From contig NZ_CP136758.1 of the NCBI RefSeq assembly GCF_032930845.1, positions 976,501-1,040,500 of the forward strand: a stretch of 64,000 bases of DNA, read 5' to 3'. How positions within the stretch are numbered: the stretch's first letter is position 1; each line of letters starts with the position of its first letter. The notes under the pieces were generated by a model, which worked only from the letters and a program-made list of their open reading frames with translations, was not told where the DNA came from and did not search any database. Positions 9,809 through 18,224 of the stretch are shown piece after piece. The stretch comes from Parvularcula sp. LCG005. Its GTDB lineage: Bacteria; Pseudomonadota; Alphaproteobacteria; Caulobacterales; Parvularculaceae. Position numbers and translations under genes: made by a program.

Positions 9809-10207
9809 CGTGTTTCCTTCCCTCAATTTTTACTGGCCGGCCCGACAAGAACCCGGCGCCGGCGTAAAAATCGTTTTGAGCTAAATGCTAGAGCGGTCAT
9901 TTGTTTCAAGGCAAGCAAGCTTGGTTGGCGATCGGGATTATTCGTGAAGCGTGTAGCCGCGTGGCCACACAAAACATTTTGTCGGGAATATACACAACTG
10001 TTGTGGAGCGCCCGGAACGGCCACTCTAATGTCTGGCGTAATACAGATTAGTGGTAAATAGAGTGTAACAGCGCATCTTAAGCCATTTCTGTAGCTGAAA
10101 CGACTTCATGTTGCTGCGTTGCAGCAATTTTTGCTTCCGCGCTTCTGTATTCTGGTCAGAAAAAGTTTGATCTACAATGTTAGGGCTAACATTGGCAGGG
10201 GTCGTCT
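9809..10207. other. 399-bp intergenic region with palindromes and a plus-strand terminator-like hairpin
   Basis: No convincing gene. It holds two perfect palindromes upstream of the receptor: ACAAAA-CA-TTTTGT (9969-9982) and CACAAC-T-GTTGTG (9993-10005). A rightward hairpin TTGCTGC-GTT-GCAGCAA with TTTTT lies at 10111-10132. A 9-bp inverted repeat CAATGTTAG-GG-CTAACATTG (10175-10194) may be the terminator of the leftward transporter gene or an operator. Confidence 0.5.
10111..10132 (+). terminator. Orphan plus-strand terminator-like hairpin
   Basis: A 7-bp stem TTGCTGC/GCAGCAA with a 3-nt loop is followed directly by five T. Both flanking genes are on the minus strand, so it has no obvious protein gene to terminate. 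It could end a small RNA. Confidence 0.4.
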
Positions 10208-11710
10208 TTAGTGCTGGAGACCCAGATCGATCCGGTGACGAACCTTGCGATCGTCCAGCGTGTACGGCGCATCGGAAAGGGGGGCCGCAGCCTCATATGA
10301 CAGGGTCAAACCACCCTTGATGGCGATGCGCAGTCCGGCGCCGGCGGAGTAGAGTGTTTTGCCGTCGGCGGACAGACCGGCGCCGTCATTCCAGGTCGCG
10401 CCCATATCGCCGTAGAGATAGGGCTCAACGCGCCGGACGAGATCCCCGCCCTGTATTGGCCGGGCGACTTCCACAAAGGCGGCGGCGCCATGGTCACCCA
10501 TCACTTCACCAAAATCATAACCGCGACCGAACCGACCGCCGCCGACGCCGAACTCCTCAGCGAACAGGAGGGGGCCTGACGCGCGCTGCCCGCTGGCGCC
10601 AAAGCGCGCAATGTAGGAGCCGACAGGCTGGGCGAAGGTCACGTCCCCCTGCACGCGGCTGAAGACGGCATCGCCATCGGGACGGGACTGGCCGCCGGCA
10701 TCCCAGATATCGATGCCCTGGCTGACGCTAGTCTCTGCCGCGATGATGCCGCCTGAGGTCAGCTTGACCCGGGCCGACAGCGCAGCCTGCAGTATCCGCA
10801 GGCGATCCTCATAAAGGGTCAGGCCGTCTTCCCGTTCGGCGGAATTGGCATATTCGATGCTCGCCCGGCCATCAATGCGCACGCCGTCGCGGCGAAGAAG
10901 CGGTCTCTCCACACCAAGGATGACGCGGTTCAGATCGCCGTCCACATCACGGTCGTTCAACTGGCTAGCCGGGGAGGAGTTGGACCACGCCCACTCCAGA
11001 TAACTTCTTGCGGCATTGGAGAACGGCGCTGTCTGATAGCGGGCCCGCACGAAGGCGAGTTCACCGGCAGCCTGAGGCCGCGTCAGATAGCCGACCGACA
11101 ACTGGTCCCCAGCCGTGACCATCGAATTGATGTCGCCACCGACGAAGGCCTTGTAGGGTTTGTCCCGCCGGCTGCCTCGATTGGACAGAAGCGCACGTGC
11201 CGCGAACCGGTCCATGGTCGCGTCAACGACCAGCACATATTCGTCGCCCGCCACGCGTTGCGGCGCGATCTTGCGAACGGTCAGGCCGGGTATGTCGTCA
11301 AGCATGGCGACCGCGCTGTAAAACGTTTCGTCACGAAGCGGCCGTTCCTGCAGGGCTTTGCGGAAGACGCGGCGCAGGACCTTCTGGGCGGAAGGCTCGG
11401 CATCAATCGTGCTAATATACCCTTCGGACATCGACACGGTGACTTTGCCGTTGGTGAGGTCCTGGCGCGGAATTTCTGCCACGCACAAAATCAGTCCCTG
11501 TTTTTGGCAATCGACCGATAATTGATTGGCGAGGCCCTGCAGGTCATTAATTGTAATATCATTGGGCTGTAAAGCATAGGTCGCCGTGTCGTCCCCAATT
11601 GGAACGTAGCGAGATGCACCTGTCACTTCGATGACCAACCCGCGCGACGTGTGGGCCGGCAGCATGACCGCCAATGTCAGCGCCAGAAGTATTCTGAGTA
11701 TGAAACGCAC
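10208..11710 (-). CDS. ShlB/FhaC/HecB-type two-partner secretion outer-membrane transporter (TpsB)
   Basis: A 500-aa Omp85-superfamily transporter that secretes partner exoproteins across the outer membrane. It has an N-terminal signal peptide (RFILRILLALTLAVMLPAH), then a POTRA region containing DLQGLANQL...PRQDLTNGKVTVSMSEGYI, which matches the usual POTRA_2 ending. The C-terminal half is a beta-barrel. Its lid-loop motif is seen as GGGRFGRGYDFGE near residues 385-400, the equivalent of VRGY. The start is GTG at 11710. No TpsA with a classical TPS/haemagglutination domain lies nearby. The divergent FecR-solenoid protein is the candidate partner by position only. Confidence 0.88.
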   Translation of the reverse strand: MRFILRILLALTLAVMLPAHTSRGLVIEVTGASRYVPIGDDTATYALQPNDITINDLQGLANQLSVDCQKQGLILCVAEIPRQDLTNGKVTVSMSEGYISTIDAEPSAQKVLRRVFRKALQERPLRDETFYSAVAMLDDIPGLTVRKIAPQRVAGDEYVLVVDATMDRFAARALLSNRGSRRDKPYKAFVGGDINSMVTAGDQLSVGYLTRPQAAGELAFVRARYQTAPFSNAARSYLEWAWSNSSPASQLNDRDVDGDLNRVILGVERPLLRRDGVRIDGRASIEYANSAEREDGLTLYEDRLRILQAALSARVKLTSGGIIAAETSVSQGIDIWDAGGQSRPDGDAVFSRVQGDVTFAQPVGSYIARFGASGQRASGPLLFAEEFGVGGGRFGRGYDFGEVMGDHGAAAFVEVARPIQGGDLVRRVEPYLYGDMGATWNDGAGLSADGKTLYSAGAGLRIAIKGGLTLSYEAAAPLSDAPYTLDDRKVRHRIDLGLQH

Positions 11711-11881
11711 CTATCACCAATCCTGCCCGGTTGAGGACATGGTTTACACAGAACAATGTAAATATCGCGTTGCGCGTCATGGATAATTTGATCTGTCAAA
11801 TGTGAGGTAATGTCTAACAGGAGCGCTAATAAATCGTCGGTAGGTTCCGGGTTCGAGTTATTCAACCAATAAGGCACCGCC
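11711..11881. promoter_or_regulatory. Divergent promoter region of the TpsB and FecR-solenoid genes
   Basis: 171 bp between divergent starts. An inverted repeat TTTACA (11743-11748), 8 bp, TGTAAA (11757-11762) lies 33 bp from the transporter start and is a candidate operator. No promoter elements are clear enough to call. Confidence 0.35.
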
Positions 11882-14158
11882 ATGTCGTTTTTCGTACGCA
11901 TCCTGACACTTTTCATTGCCATGGCAGCGATGACAGTATCTCACGCAGCTGAGGCAGAACGTTGGCGGCTGGTCGAATCATCGGGACGCGTTGAGATCAA
12001 CGGCACAACCGTCTCGAATGGTGCAACACCGACTTTCGCCAATGGCTGGATTGCCACGTCGAAAGATGGCAGCGCGGTCATCATGCGCGGGGAGCAGCGG
12101 ATCGCGCTCGGGCCCAATGCGCGTCTGTCCGTTTCCAGCCGCAGCGGGAATGGCTTCACGAATGTGACGCAGGAAGAAGGGCAGGCCAGCTACAAGGTCG
12201 ACCGCCGCAAGCAGAAGCATTTTGAAGTCCGCACGCGCCAGGTGGCTGCCGTTGTGAAAGGGACAGAATTCACCGTCTCGGCTTCGGGCGATAATCACTC
12301 CGTCCAGGTGGACAGTGGTCTCGTTGAGGTGACCTCGCTGTCCACGGGCATGCAGGAAATGGTCTCCAAGGGCCGGATGGCATCGGTGACACGCCAGGGC
12401 CGCCTTGAAGTGGTCGCTGTTGCGACACCCGCCGCTGCGTCTTCGGGCAACGTCTCTGCGCCTGCGAAAGGTCGCGACGAGAAGGCCGACGATGCGGCTG
12501 ATGATCAGGGTGATGATGGTGCCGCCATGGGTGACGACGGGTCATCAGGTGACCCGCTGCCCGGCAATGACAATCAGGATCAGCCTGTGCGTGGCGTCAC
12601 AGCCTCGGGCAATAGTCAGAAAGATGACAAGGACGACGATTCCGCATCGGATGAGAACGGAGCCTCAGATGATGACGGCGGTGACGATACCGGTACGGAT
12701 GACGGTGGTGATGACACCGCGTCAAACAACAATGGCAACGGTAATGGCGCAGCCAACGGTAATGGTAACGGCAACGGGAACGGCAACAATTCGTCCAATG
12801 GCAACGGATCGTCCAACGGTAACGGCACTGGGTCGGGGTCCGAAGAGGACGGCGATGACGATACCGGTACGGACGATGACGGTGATGACACCGCGTCGAA
12901 CAGCAATGGCAACGGTAATGGCGCAGCCAACGGCAACGGCGATGCCGCCTCAAACGGCAGTGGAAATGGGGCACCGAACGGCAATGGCGATGCCGCTTCA
13001 AACGGCAGCGGTAACGGCACGACCAACGGCAATGGCGACGCGGCTTCAAACGGTAGCGGTAATGGCACGACCAACGGCAATGGCGACGCAGCCGCAAACG
13101 GTAGTGGCAATGGCGCAGCCAACGGCAATGGCGATGCCGCTACGAATGGTAGCGGGAATGGTGCGGCGAACGGTAGCGGCAATGCGGCAGCCGGTGGAAA
13201 CGGAAATGCCGCTGGGTCCGGAAACAGCAATGGCGACAATACGTCGTCGGACAATACGGGCATTGATGAAAACAATGTCGTGAATGGCAAGGACAATGTC
13301 TACGAGGGTGTGAACAACACAATTGCCGGTGACGCAAATACACTCTCAGGCAATGACAACAGTCTGATTGGTAACGAGAACACGATCTATGGCGATGCGA
13401 ACACGCTCAACGGTGAGAAGAACAAGCTGACCGGCGACACCAATGAGGTTCAGGGAAAGAGCAATCTGATTGCCGGTGCGTCAAATGCGGTTCTTGGTGA
13501 TGACAATGTCGTCACAGGCGACTTCAACGAGGTGCAAGGCAAAACGAACGAATTCGCGGGCGACCAGAACTATGCAGAGGGCGACGATAATATCATTGTC
13601 GGCAATACGAACCGTGTGGTCGGTAACGAGAACGTGGTGACGGCCTACACGGCTGCGGATCAGACCATCGAGCTTTCAACCGAGAACAGCATTTTTGGTG
13701 ATAAGAACGAGATTTCTGGATCCAGCAATAACGTGTTCGGCAACAATGGCGTCATCTCAGGCAGTCTGAATTTTCTGTCCGGCAATGATATCGAAATCGT
13801 CGGGTACTCGAACCGGGTCTATGGCGACAAGAACCAGGTCGTCGGCGACAACAACTCGATCGGTACCTCTTTCGTCGGCTACAATGGCAACGACATCCGC
13901 GGGGTCTGGAACAATATTCAGGGCCGGGACAATGCGGTTGAGGGCGATTTCAACGCGGTCATCGGCGACTCGAATGAAATCATTGGCAGCAACAATACGG
14001 TGACGGGTGATGCCAACGATATCCTCGGTGATCGGAATGTCATCGATGGTTCCAGGAACAAGGTCACTGGCGATGACAATGATCTGATCGGCAGCTCGAA
14101 TACTGTGTCTGGGGACGGCCATGTGGTCGTTGGTAACAAGCAGAAGATCAAGGACTGA
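11882..14158 (+). CDS. FecR-domain protein with repetitive linker and C-terminal NxhxG heptad solenoid
   Basis: A 758-aa exported protein in three parts. Residues 1-22 are a signal peptide. A FecR-like domain (about 26-165) contains FEVRTRQVAAVVKGTEFTV and SVQVDSGLVEV. A low-complexity Asp/Gly/Asn linker (about 170-460) has 16-residue tandem repeats. Residues about 463-755 are some 38 heptads of the form N-x-h-x-G-x-x (h = I, V or L), for example NTIAGDA, NTLSGND, NSLIGNE. That spacing recalls the YadA-head beta-roll, but Asn replaces Ser/Ala and there is no YadA anchor. The linker is acidic and could bind cations. The kinase gene starts 2 bp after its stop, so they should be cotranscribed. 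Export route and ligand are unknown. Confidence 0.85.
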   Translation: MSFFVRILTLFIAMAAMTVSHAAEAERWRLVESSGRVEINGTTVSNGATPTFANGWIATSKDGSAVIMRGEQRIALGPNARLSVSSRSGNGFTNVTQEEGQASYKVDRRKQKHFEVRTRQVAAVVKGTEFTVSASGDNHSVQVDSGLVEVTSLSTGMQEMVSKGRMASVTRQGRLEVVAVATPAAASSGNVSAPAKGRDEKADDAADDQGDDGAAMGDDGSSGDPLPGNDNQDQPVRGVTASGNSQKDDKDDDSASDENGASDDDGGDDTGTDDGGDDTASNNNGNGNGAANGNGNGNGNGNNSSNGNGSSNGNGTGSGSEEDGDDDTGTDDDGDDTASNSNGNGNGAANGNGDAASNGSGNGAPNGNGDAASNGSGNGTTNGNGDAASNGSGNGTTNGNGDAAANGSGNGAANGNGDAATNGSGNGAANGSGNAAAGGNGNAAGSGNSNGDNTSSDNTGIDENNVVNGKDNVYEGVNNTIAGDANTLSGNDNSLIGNENTIYGDANTLNGEKNKLTGDTNEVQGKSNLIAGASNAVLGDDNVVTGDFNEVQGKTNEFAGDQNYAEGDDNIIVGNTNRVVGNENVVTAYTAADQTIELSTENSIFGDKNEISGSSNNVFGNNGVISGSLNFLSGNDIEIVGYSNRVYGDKNQVVGDNNSIGTSFVGYNGNDIRGVWNNIQGRDNAVEGDFNAVIGDSNEIIGSNNTVTGDANDILGDRNVIDGSRNKVTGDDNDLIGSSNTVSGDGHVVVGNKQKIKD
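12938..13177 (+). repeat. 48-bp tandem repeat, five copies
   Basis: Five in-frame 48-bp units encode G-D-A-A-S/A/T-N-G-S-G-N-G-x-x-N-G-N/S. Units begin at 12938, 12986, 13034, 13082 and 13130. A larger imperfect duplication with a 174-bp period precedes it: the block coding GTDDGGDDTASN near 12683-12760 recurs near 12857-12937. All periods are multiples of three, so copy-number change keeps the frame. Confidence 0.85.
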
Positions 14159-14160
14159 CC

Positions 14161-16377
14161 ATGGGGGGGGCGCGGACATTTTGGGGGAGATTGCGGCCCT
14201 ATCGCCTGACAGTCGTCTACGCGTTAGTTGCTGTCTTTCTGACGGTTCAGTTCAATCATGTTGGACTGATCCGGTCATTCAACAACGCCATCACGGCGGC
14301 GCGGTTCGCGCTGACCCCGCAGCAGGTTGGCGGCAGTGATTCCGTTGTCATCGCAATCGACAGCGAAAGCTTGCAGGTCGATCGCGAATGGCCCTGGGAT
14401 CGGACGCGCTACGCGGAACTCGTCACGGCACTGAATGAAGCGGGCGCTCGCCAGATTGCGTTCGACATCGATTTCAGCTCGCCGGGCAGAGGAGACGCGG
14501 CTTTCGCTGCGGCGCTCGAGGCGTCTGCCATTCCGGTCTACCTTGCCTCCTTCCGCCAGCCGATCGAAAGTGCGCCCGGTGTCGTTGCCGAGATGCAGCC
14601 GACGGAAATTCTTCGGCAGCACGCTCTTCTCGCCTCTACGACCTTTCCGGTGGACGAGGACGGTCTGGTCCGGCGGATGAACGGGGGAGAGATGTTCTCC
14701 GATGGCCTCGTCCCCAACCTTGCCTATGCGCTGGCTGGTGAGCCCGCGCATGTTGAGCAGTCCATCCTGAACGCCTCGATCGACGTGAGCCAGGTGGAGA
14801 CGATCTCGTTCTTCGACGCTCTCACCATGCGCGACCTGCGTGACAAGGTGAACGGCAAGACGGTCTTTATCGGCGCGACCGCGATTGAGCTTGGCGATGA
14901 ATTCGTGTTGCCCGTACTGGGCTTGCGCAGCGGCATCTATCTGAACGTCATGGCGTATGAGACCGCCGCGTCCCACACTGAACTTGACTATATGCCGCTT
15001 GGCGCGACCTTGTTCCTCGTTGTTCTGGCTGTGCTGGCATCAATGGTACCCATGGCGCGGATAGGCGTCATGAATTATACGCTCCTGAATGTCGGGACAT
15101 TTGTCGGTGTTGCGCTGCTGGGTTACGGCACGCAAAGATTTGCTGGCCTTGTCGCCGATGTGGCCCCTGTGCATATCGTCACAATCATTGGTGTGCTGAT
15201 GATGCTCGCCAAGTCAGCGGACCAGTACGCTGCGGCGCTTTTCCGGTCGACCATGAACACGCGCAAGCATGCGATGCTGCTCGACGCGATGATGGCGTCG
15301 AACCACGACGGCATCCTGACAATCAACCGGTTCGGTGAAGTGGAAAGCTGTAACGTTCGGGGCGCTGAGCTTCTGGGCTTCGAGATGTCCGATGTCCTGA
15401 ACCGAAGCCTCGCTGATATCCTTCCGCGCATGCATGCGCTTATCAATCAGCGCGAATGCAACCCGTTTGAGCTCGAGATCGACCGCCGGGAAGGCGGGGT
15501 GGTGGATGTCTCCTACACTTATGTGGACCTGCCCATTGCATCGTCGCGCTATGAGACGCGGAAAGAGGCACGGCAGATCCTCCTCATCACGCTGCATGAC
15601 CTGACGCAGCACAAGGCGCTGGAGATCGCCGAGCGTCAGGCAAAGGAATCCCACGAGCGGGCTTCTGCTGCAAAATCGGCTCTGATCAGCACAATGAGCC
15701 ATGAGCTGAAAACGCCGCTCAATTCGGTCATCGGCTTCGGCGACCTCATTGCGAGCGAAGCGCTGGGCAAGCACGAAGTTGCCGAATATGCCGAGTTCGG
15801 TCAGATGATCAGTACCAGCGGCAAGCAGCTCCTCAACGTTGTCACCGATATGCTGATGGCCGGTCGCCTGCAGTCGGGTGAGACCAAGCCGTCCTTGCAG
15901 ATCTATTCTCTAGTGGATGTGGGCAAAGCGGCCCTGTCGGCCGCCAAGCTGCGTCAATCCTGGTGTGACCCCGAGGTCGAGATCGATATGTCCGCTATCC
16001 GTGTGCGAACGGACAAGCAGCTCCTGACGGTCGCGCTGGAACATCTGCTGGATAATGCTGCCAAGTTCGGCGGTAAGGACGGCAAGATTACGGTCAAGGC
16101 AGAGGCGCATGAAGGGCAACTGTCAATCAGTGTGACCGATGAGGGTCCGGGTATCGCCGAGGAAGAACTGTGCTCCGTGACACAGATGTTCTACCAGGCC
16201 GATCGCTCTCGCGCCCGGACCGCAGAAGGCTGCGGCCTTGGGCTCTTCCTTGCTGAGCAAGCAGCCCAGGTGTGTGGCGGGTTCCTGCGTCTGCGTAATC
16301 TTGAAAAAGGTCTTTGTGCGGAAATCGTACTGCCGGCCCCTATTGAGGCAGCAGTACCCCAGAAGGCGGTGGCTTAA
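14161..16377 (+). CDS. CHASE2-PAS sensor histidine kinase
   Basis: A 738-aa membrane sensor kinase. TM1 is about residues 18-37. A periplasmic CHASE2 domain spans about 55-280, with VVIAIDSESLQ, WPWDR and VFIGATA. Three further membrane segments lie in about 282-355. A PAS domain follows (about 375-470, DGILTINRFGEVESCN). The HisKA phosphoacceptor is His514 in MSHELKTPLNS. The ATPase domain has LLDNAAKFGG, DEGPGIAEEE and GCGLGLFLA. AAGGA precedes the start, 2 bp after the FecR-solenoid gene. No response regulator is encoded beside it. It probably senses a periplasmic signal, perhaps linked to the FecR protein, which is inferred from gene order. Confidence 0.93.
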   Translation: MGGARTFWGRLRPYRLTVVYALVAVFLTVQFNHVGLIRSFNNAITAARFALTPQQVGGSDSVVIAIDSESLQVDREWPWDRTRYAELVTALNEAGARQIAFDIDFSSPGRGDAAFAAALEASAIPVYLASFRQPIESAPGVVAEMQPTEILRQHALLASTTFPVDEDGLVRRMNGGEMFSDGLVPNLAYALAGEPAHVEQSILNASIDVSQVETISFFDALTMRDLRDKVNGKTVFIGATAIELGDEFVLPVLGLRSGIYLNVMAYETAASHTELDYMPLGATLFLVVLAVLASMVPMARIGVMNYTLLNVGTFVGVALLGYGTQRFAGLVADVAPVHIVTIIGVLMMLAKSADQYAAALFRSTMNTRKHAMLLDAMMASNHDGILTINRFGEVESCNVRGAELLGFEMSDVLNRSLADILPRMHALINQRECNPFELEIDRREGGVVDVSYTYVDLPIASSRYETRKEARQILLITLHDLTQHKALEIAERQAKESHERASAAKSALISTMSHELKTPLNSVIGFGDLIASEALGKHEVAEYAEFGQMISTSGKQLLNVVTDMLMAGRLQSGETKPSLQIYSLVDVGKAALSAAKLRQSWCDPEVEIDMSAIRVRTDKQLLTVALEHLLDNAAKFGGKDGKITVKAEAHEGQLSISVTDEGPGIAEEELCSVTQMFYQADRSRARTAEGCGLGLFLAEQAAQVCGGFLRLRNLEKGLCAEIVLPAPIEAAVPQKAVA

Positions 16378-17507
16378 CCACCAAGCAGGATCAGGGTGTT
16401 GTTGCCGTTGGTAATCCCCGCCTGCAGTGCATAGAGATGGTCAAGGAGGTTCAGCGTCGCCTTGGCCGTGAAGCACGTGTCGTCGATATAGAACCAGTGA
16501 TCGCGATACTCGACGGCGACAGCCGCGGATGACGGCTTGTTCTTGGCGACCATCACGGCAAAATAGCCGCCCGTCACATCCTCCCAGCCGCCCGGCGCGC
16601 GACAGGGCTCACCAAGGCCGTTTTCGGCCTGCTCGGTGATCGATACGATTGACGCATGCTCGTCGGGAATGTGCACGGTCTGGGACAGGGCGGACATGAC
16701 ACTCATCAGTGACCGTCCGTGAACGGCAAAATCACCCACTCGGTTCCCGCGGGTGGTAATTTCCGCCACATAGCGGTCACCCGACATGGGCTCGACCCGG
16801 GCGGCCCAGTTCTCCGTCAGATAATTGGCCAGCAGCTCACCCTCGGTCGGGTAGCGGCGCCATTTCAGAATGACCCGTGGGCCCTGGCCGGGCTCTTCAG
16901 GGTCGATGACCTGAATCATCAGGGCATTCTTCTCTTGCAGACGCCGCATCAGATTGGCGAGGTGCCGGAAGCGGCCATTGTCGGGCATCTTTTCCGGCGT
17001 CGGGCCGGCGGCGGTCCGCGCATTGTCGAGGTCGCCCATCCGCGCCACACAGCACAGCATCAGGTGTTCGACGTTCCAGCCGGACTGGCTGAGCAGGAAG
17101 ATAGAGGCGGGGGGCAGGGGCTGCAGCAGCTGCTCTGCATAGCTTTTCCCGCGAAGGGTCGAATAGACCATCGTCGGTGAGCTGGAGAGGTTTGGCCCGA
17201 ACGAGCCGTTCAGTGAGCCAATGGCCGGTGCGCCGGTCAGGTTGAGATTAGAAGACACGCGCCCGTCATAGGAAATGCGGTCCGACGTTGTCAGGCGCTC
17301 CAGGTCCACGAAAGACACGGGATCGTTATAGCGAAGGCGCACGATGTTCAGCAGCAACTGCTCCTGACGGGCAGTCGAAACGGCTTCAGAGTAGGTGAGC
17401 GTGTCCATCGCCACGGGCGCTGGGGGGCGGGCAATCTGCACACAGCCGTTAAGCGCGATGGCGCTGGCCATTGTCGAAAATACCTTCAGCCCTGCTCGCT
17501 GCGCCAT
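16374..17507 (-). CDS. Conserved-looking lipoprotein of unknown function
   Basis: 377 aa. The ATG at 17507, after AGGTGGG, starts a lipoprotein signal with lipobox ALNGC (Cys22). A start 72 bp upstream would add a hydrophilic extension before the signal and is rejected. No known domain is recognised. The segment YSEAVSTARQEQLLLNIVRLRYNDPVSFVDL is striking, and several predicted beta-rich regions follow. Its last codon overlaps the stop of the CHASE2 kinase by 4 bp in TTAA, which supplies TAA on both strands. Position suggests a link to the secretion/sensor locus, but the convergent orientation makes that weak. Confidence 0.8.
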   Translation of the reverse strand: MAQRAGLKVFSTMASAIALNGCVQIARPPAPVAMDTLTYSEAVSTARQEQLLLNIVRLRYNDPVSFVDLERLTTSDRISYDGRVSSNLNLTGAPAIGSLNGSFGPNLSSSPTMVYSTLRGKSYAEQLLQPLPPASIFLLSQSGWNVEHLMLCCVARMGDLDNARTAAGPTPEKMPDNGRFRHLANLMRRLQEKNALMIQVIDPEEPGQGPRVILKWRRYPTEGELLANYLTENWAARVEPMSGDRYVAEITTRGNRVGDFAVHGRSLMSVMSALSQTVHIPDEHASIVSITEQAENGLGEPCRAPGGWEDVTGGYFAVMVAKNKPSSAAVAVEYRDHWFYIDDTCFTAKATLNLLDHLYALQAGITNGNNTLILLGG

Positions 17508-17716
17508 GCCCACCTGTCTCGTCAGTCCCACTTCACTCGTACCATCGTCATGGATGATGAACAATTTAAACCACGTCAACAGTTTGGCAGATTATTGCCG
17601 CCGGAGATGGCTCCTCGTTTTTAAGGCAGGGTTGCCGGTGTGGCTGCCCCGGGCTCTGGCAATATCGGGGGGGGGTAAGTAGGCTCGTCGCACGTGATGA
17701 TCTTGAGGGTGGGGAG

Positions 17717-18037
17717 ATGGCATTCAGCCCGCGTTGGTTTGTTTAGGCGATGATCGGGATCATGCTGACATTGGGTCTGGCGCCCCGCGCCATGGCCGCC
17801 GAACCGCCTCAGGACTTTACAGACGATAGGCCTATTGTCGTGCCGACCGATGAAGGCGGCCAGGTCGGCCTGTCGTCAGGAGGCGCGTCGGCACATCATC
17901 TCATGCGCCAATGTCACCGATTATCAGAATTAGGAAATGACGGGCTGTCCGGACGTCATCCGGTGCGACACGCGGCATCCAAAAAGCGTGACTTCGAGAT
18001 TGAAAAGGTGATCGAACGTGCATGCTCGGGGCGGTAG
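17717..18037 (+). pseudogene. Small exported-protein gene with TAG inside its signal peptide, next to attL
   Basis: GAGGGTGGGGAG precedes an ATG at 17717 that opens MAFSPRWFV, then TAG at 17744-17746, and the same frame continues AMIGIMLTLGLAPRAMAAEPPQD. Together these make one good signal peptide (cleavage at AMA/AEPP) broken by a single stop, as from TGG to TAG. The frame continues to 18037 but loses recognisable character after about 50 residues. Translation could instead begin at 17750 and give 95 aa. A disrupted gene remnant beside the prophage is the likelier reading. Confidence 0.45.
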
Positions 18038-18056
18038 GCGACAGCGCTGATGAAAG

Positions 18057-18119
18057 CTGGCGGACAGGAAGGGATTCGAACCCTCGAGACGGTTCAACCC
18101 GCCTACTCCCTTAGCAGGG
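18057..18119. repeat. attL, 63-bp direct repeat (displaced 3' half of tRNA-Ser)
   Basis: Identical over 63 bp to 60112-60174. It carries the CCA end, acceptor strand, T arm, variable arm and anticodon-loop part of tRNA-Ser but not the 5' half, so it is not a functional tRNA. The flank at 18120-18224 has no gene. It holds a direct repeat AATATCGCC (18165-18173 and 18176-18184) and one copy of AAAGTCTCAC (18185-18194), which also occurs at the right end. Confidence 0.95.
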
Positions 18120-18224
18120 CGTATATCAAATAAATCAATAGTTTAGCAGGATTATGGGCGCTGAAATATCGCCGGAATATCGCCAAAGTCTCACAGTTCT
18201 GCAGGACAGAAACGGGGGGATTCC

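Noticed and set aside
12938-13177. CRISPR array
   Set aside because: Regular 48-bp units are tandem coding repeats without unique spacers, and no cas genes are present.
12616-13296. Long minus-strand frame opposite the FecR linker (226 codons)
   Set aside because: It exists only because the 48-bp and GNG-coding repeats are open in several frames; its product is pure Pro/Leu/Ala low complexity.
18057-18119. Second tRNA-Ser gene
   Set aside because: Only the 3' half is present; the 5' acceptor strand and D arm are missing.
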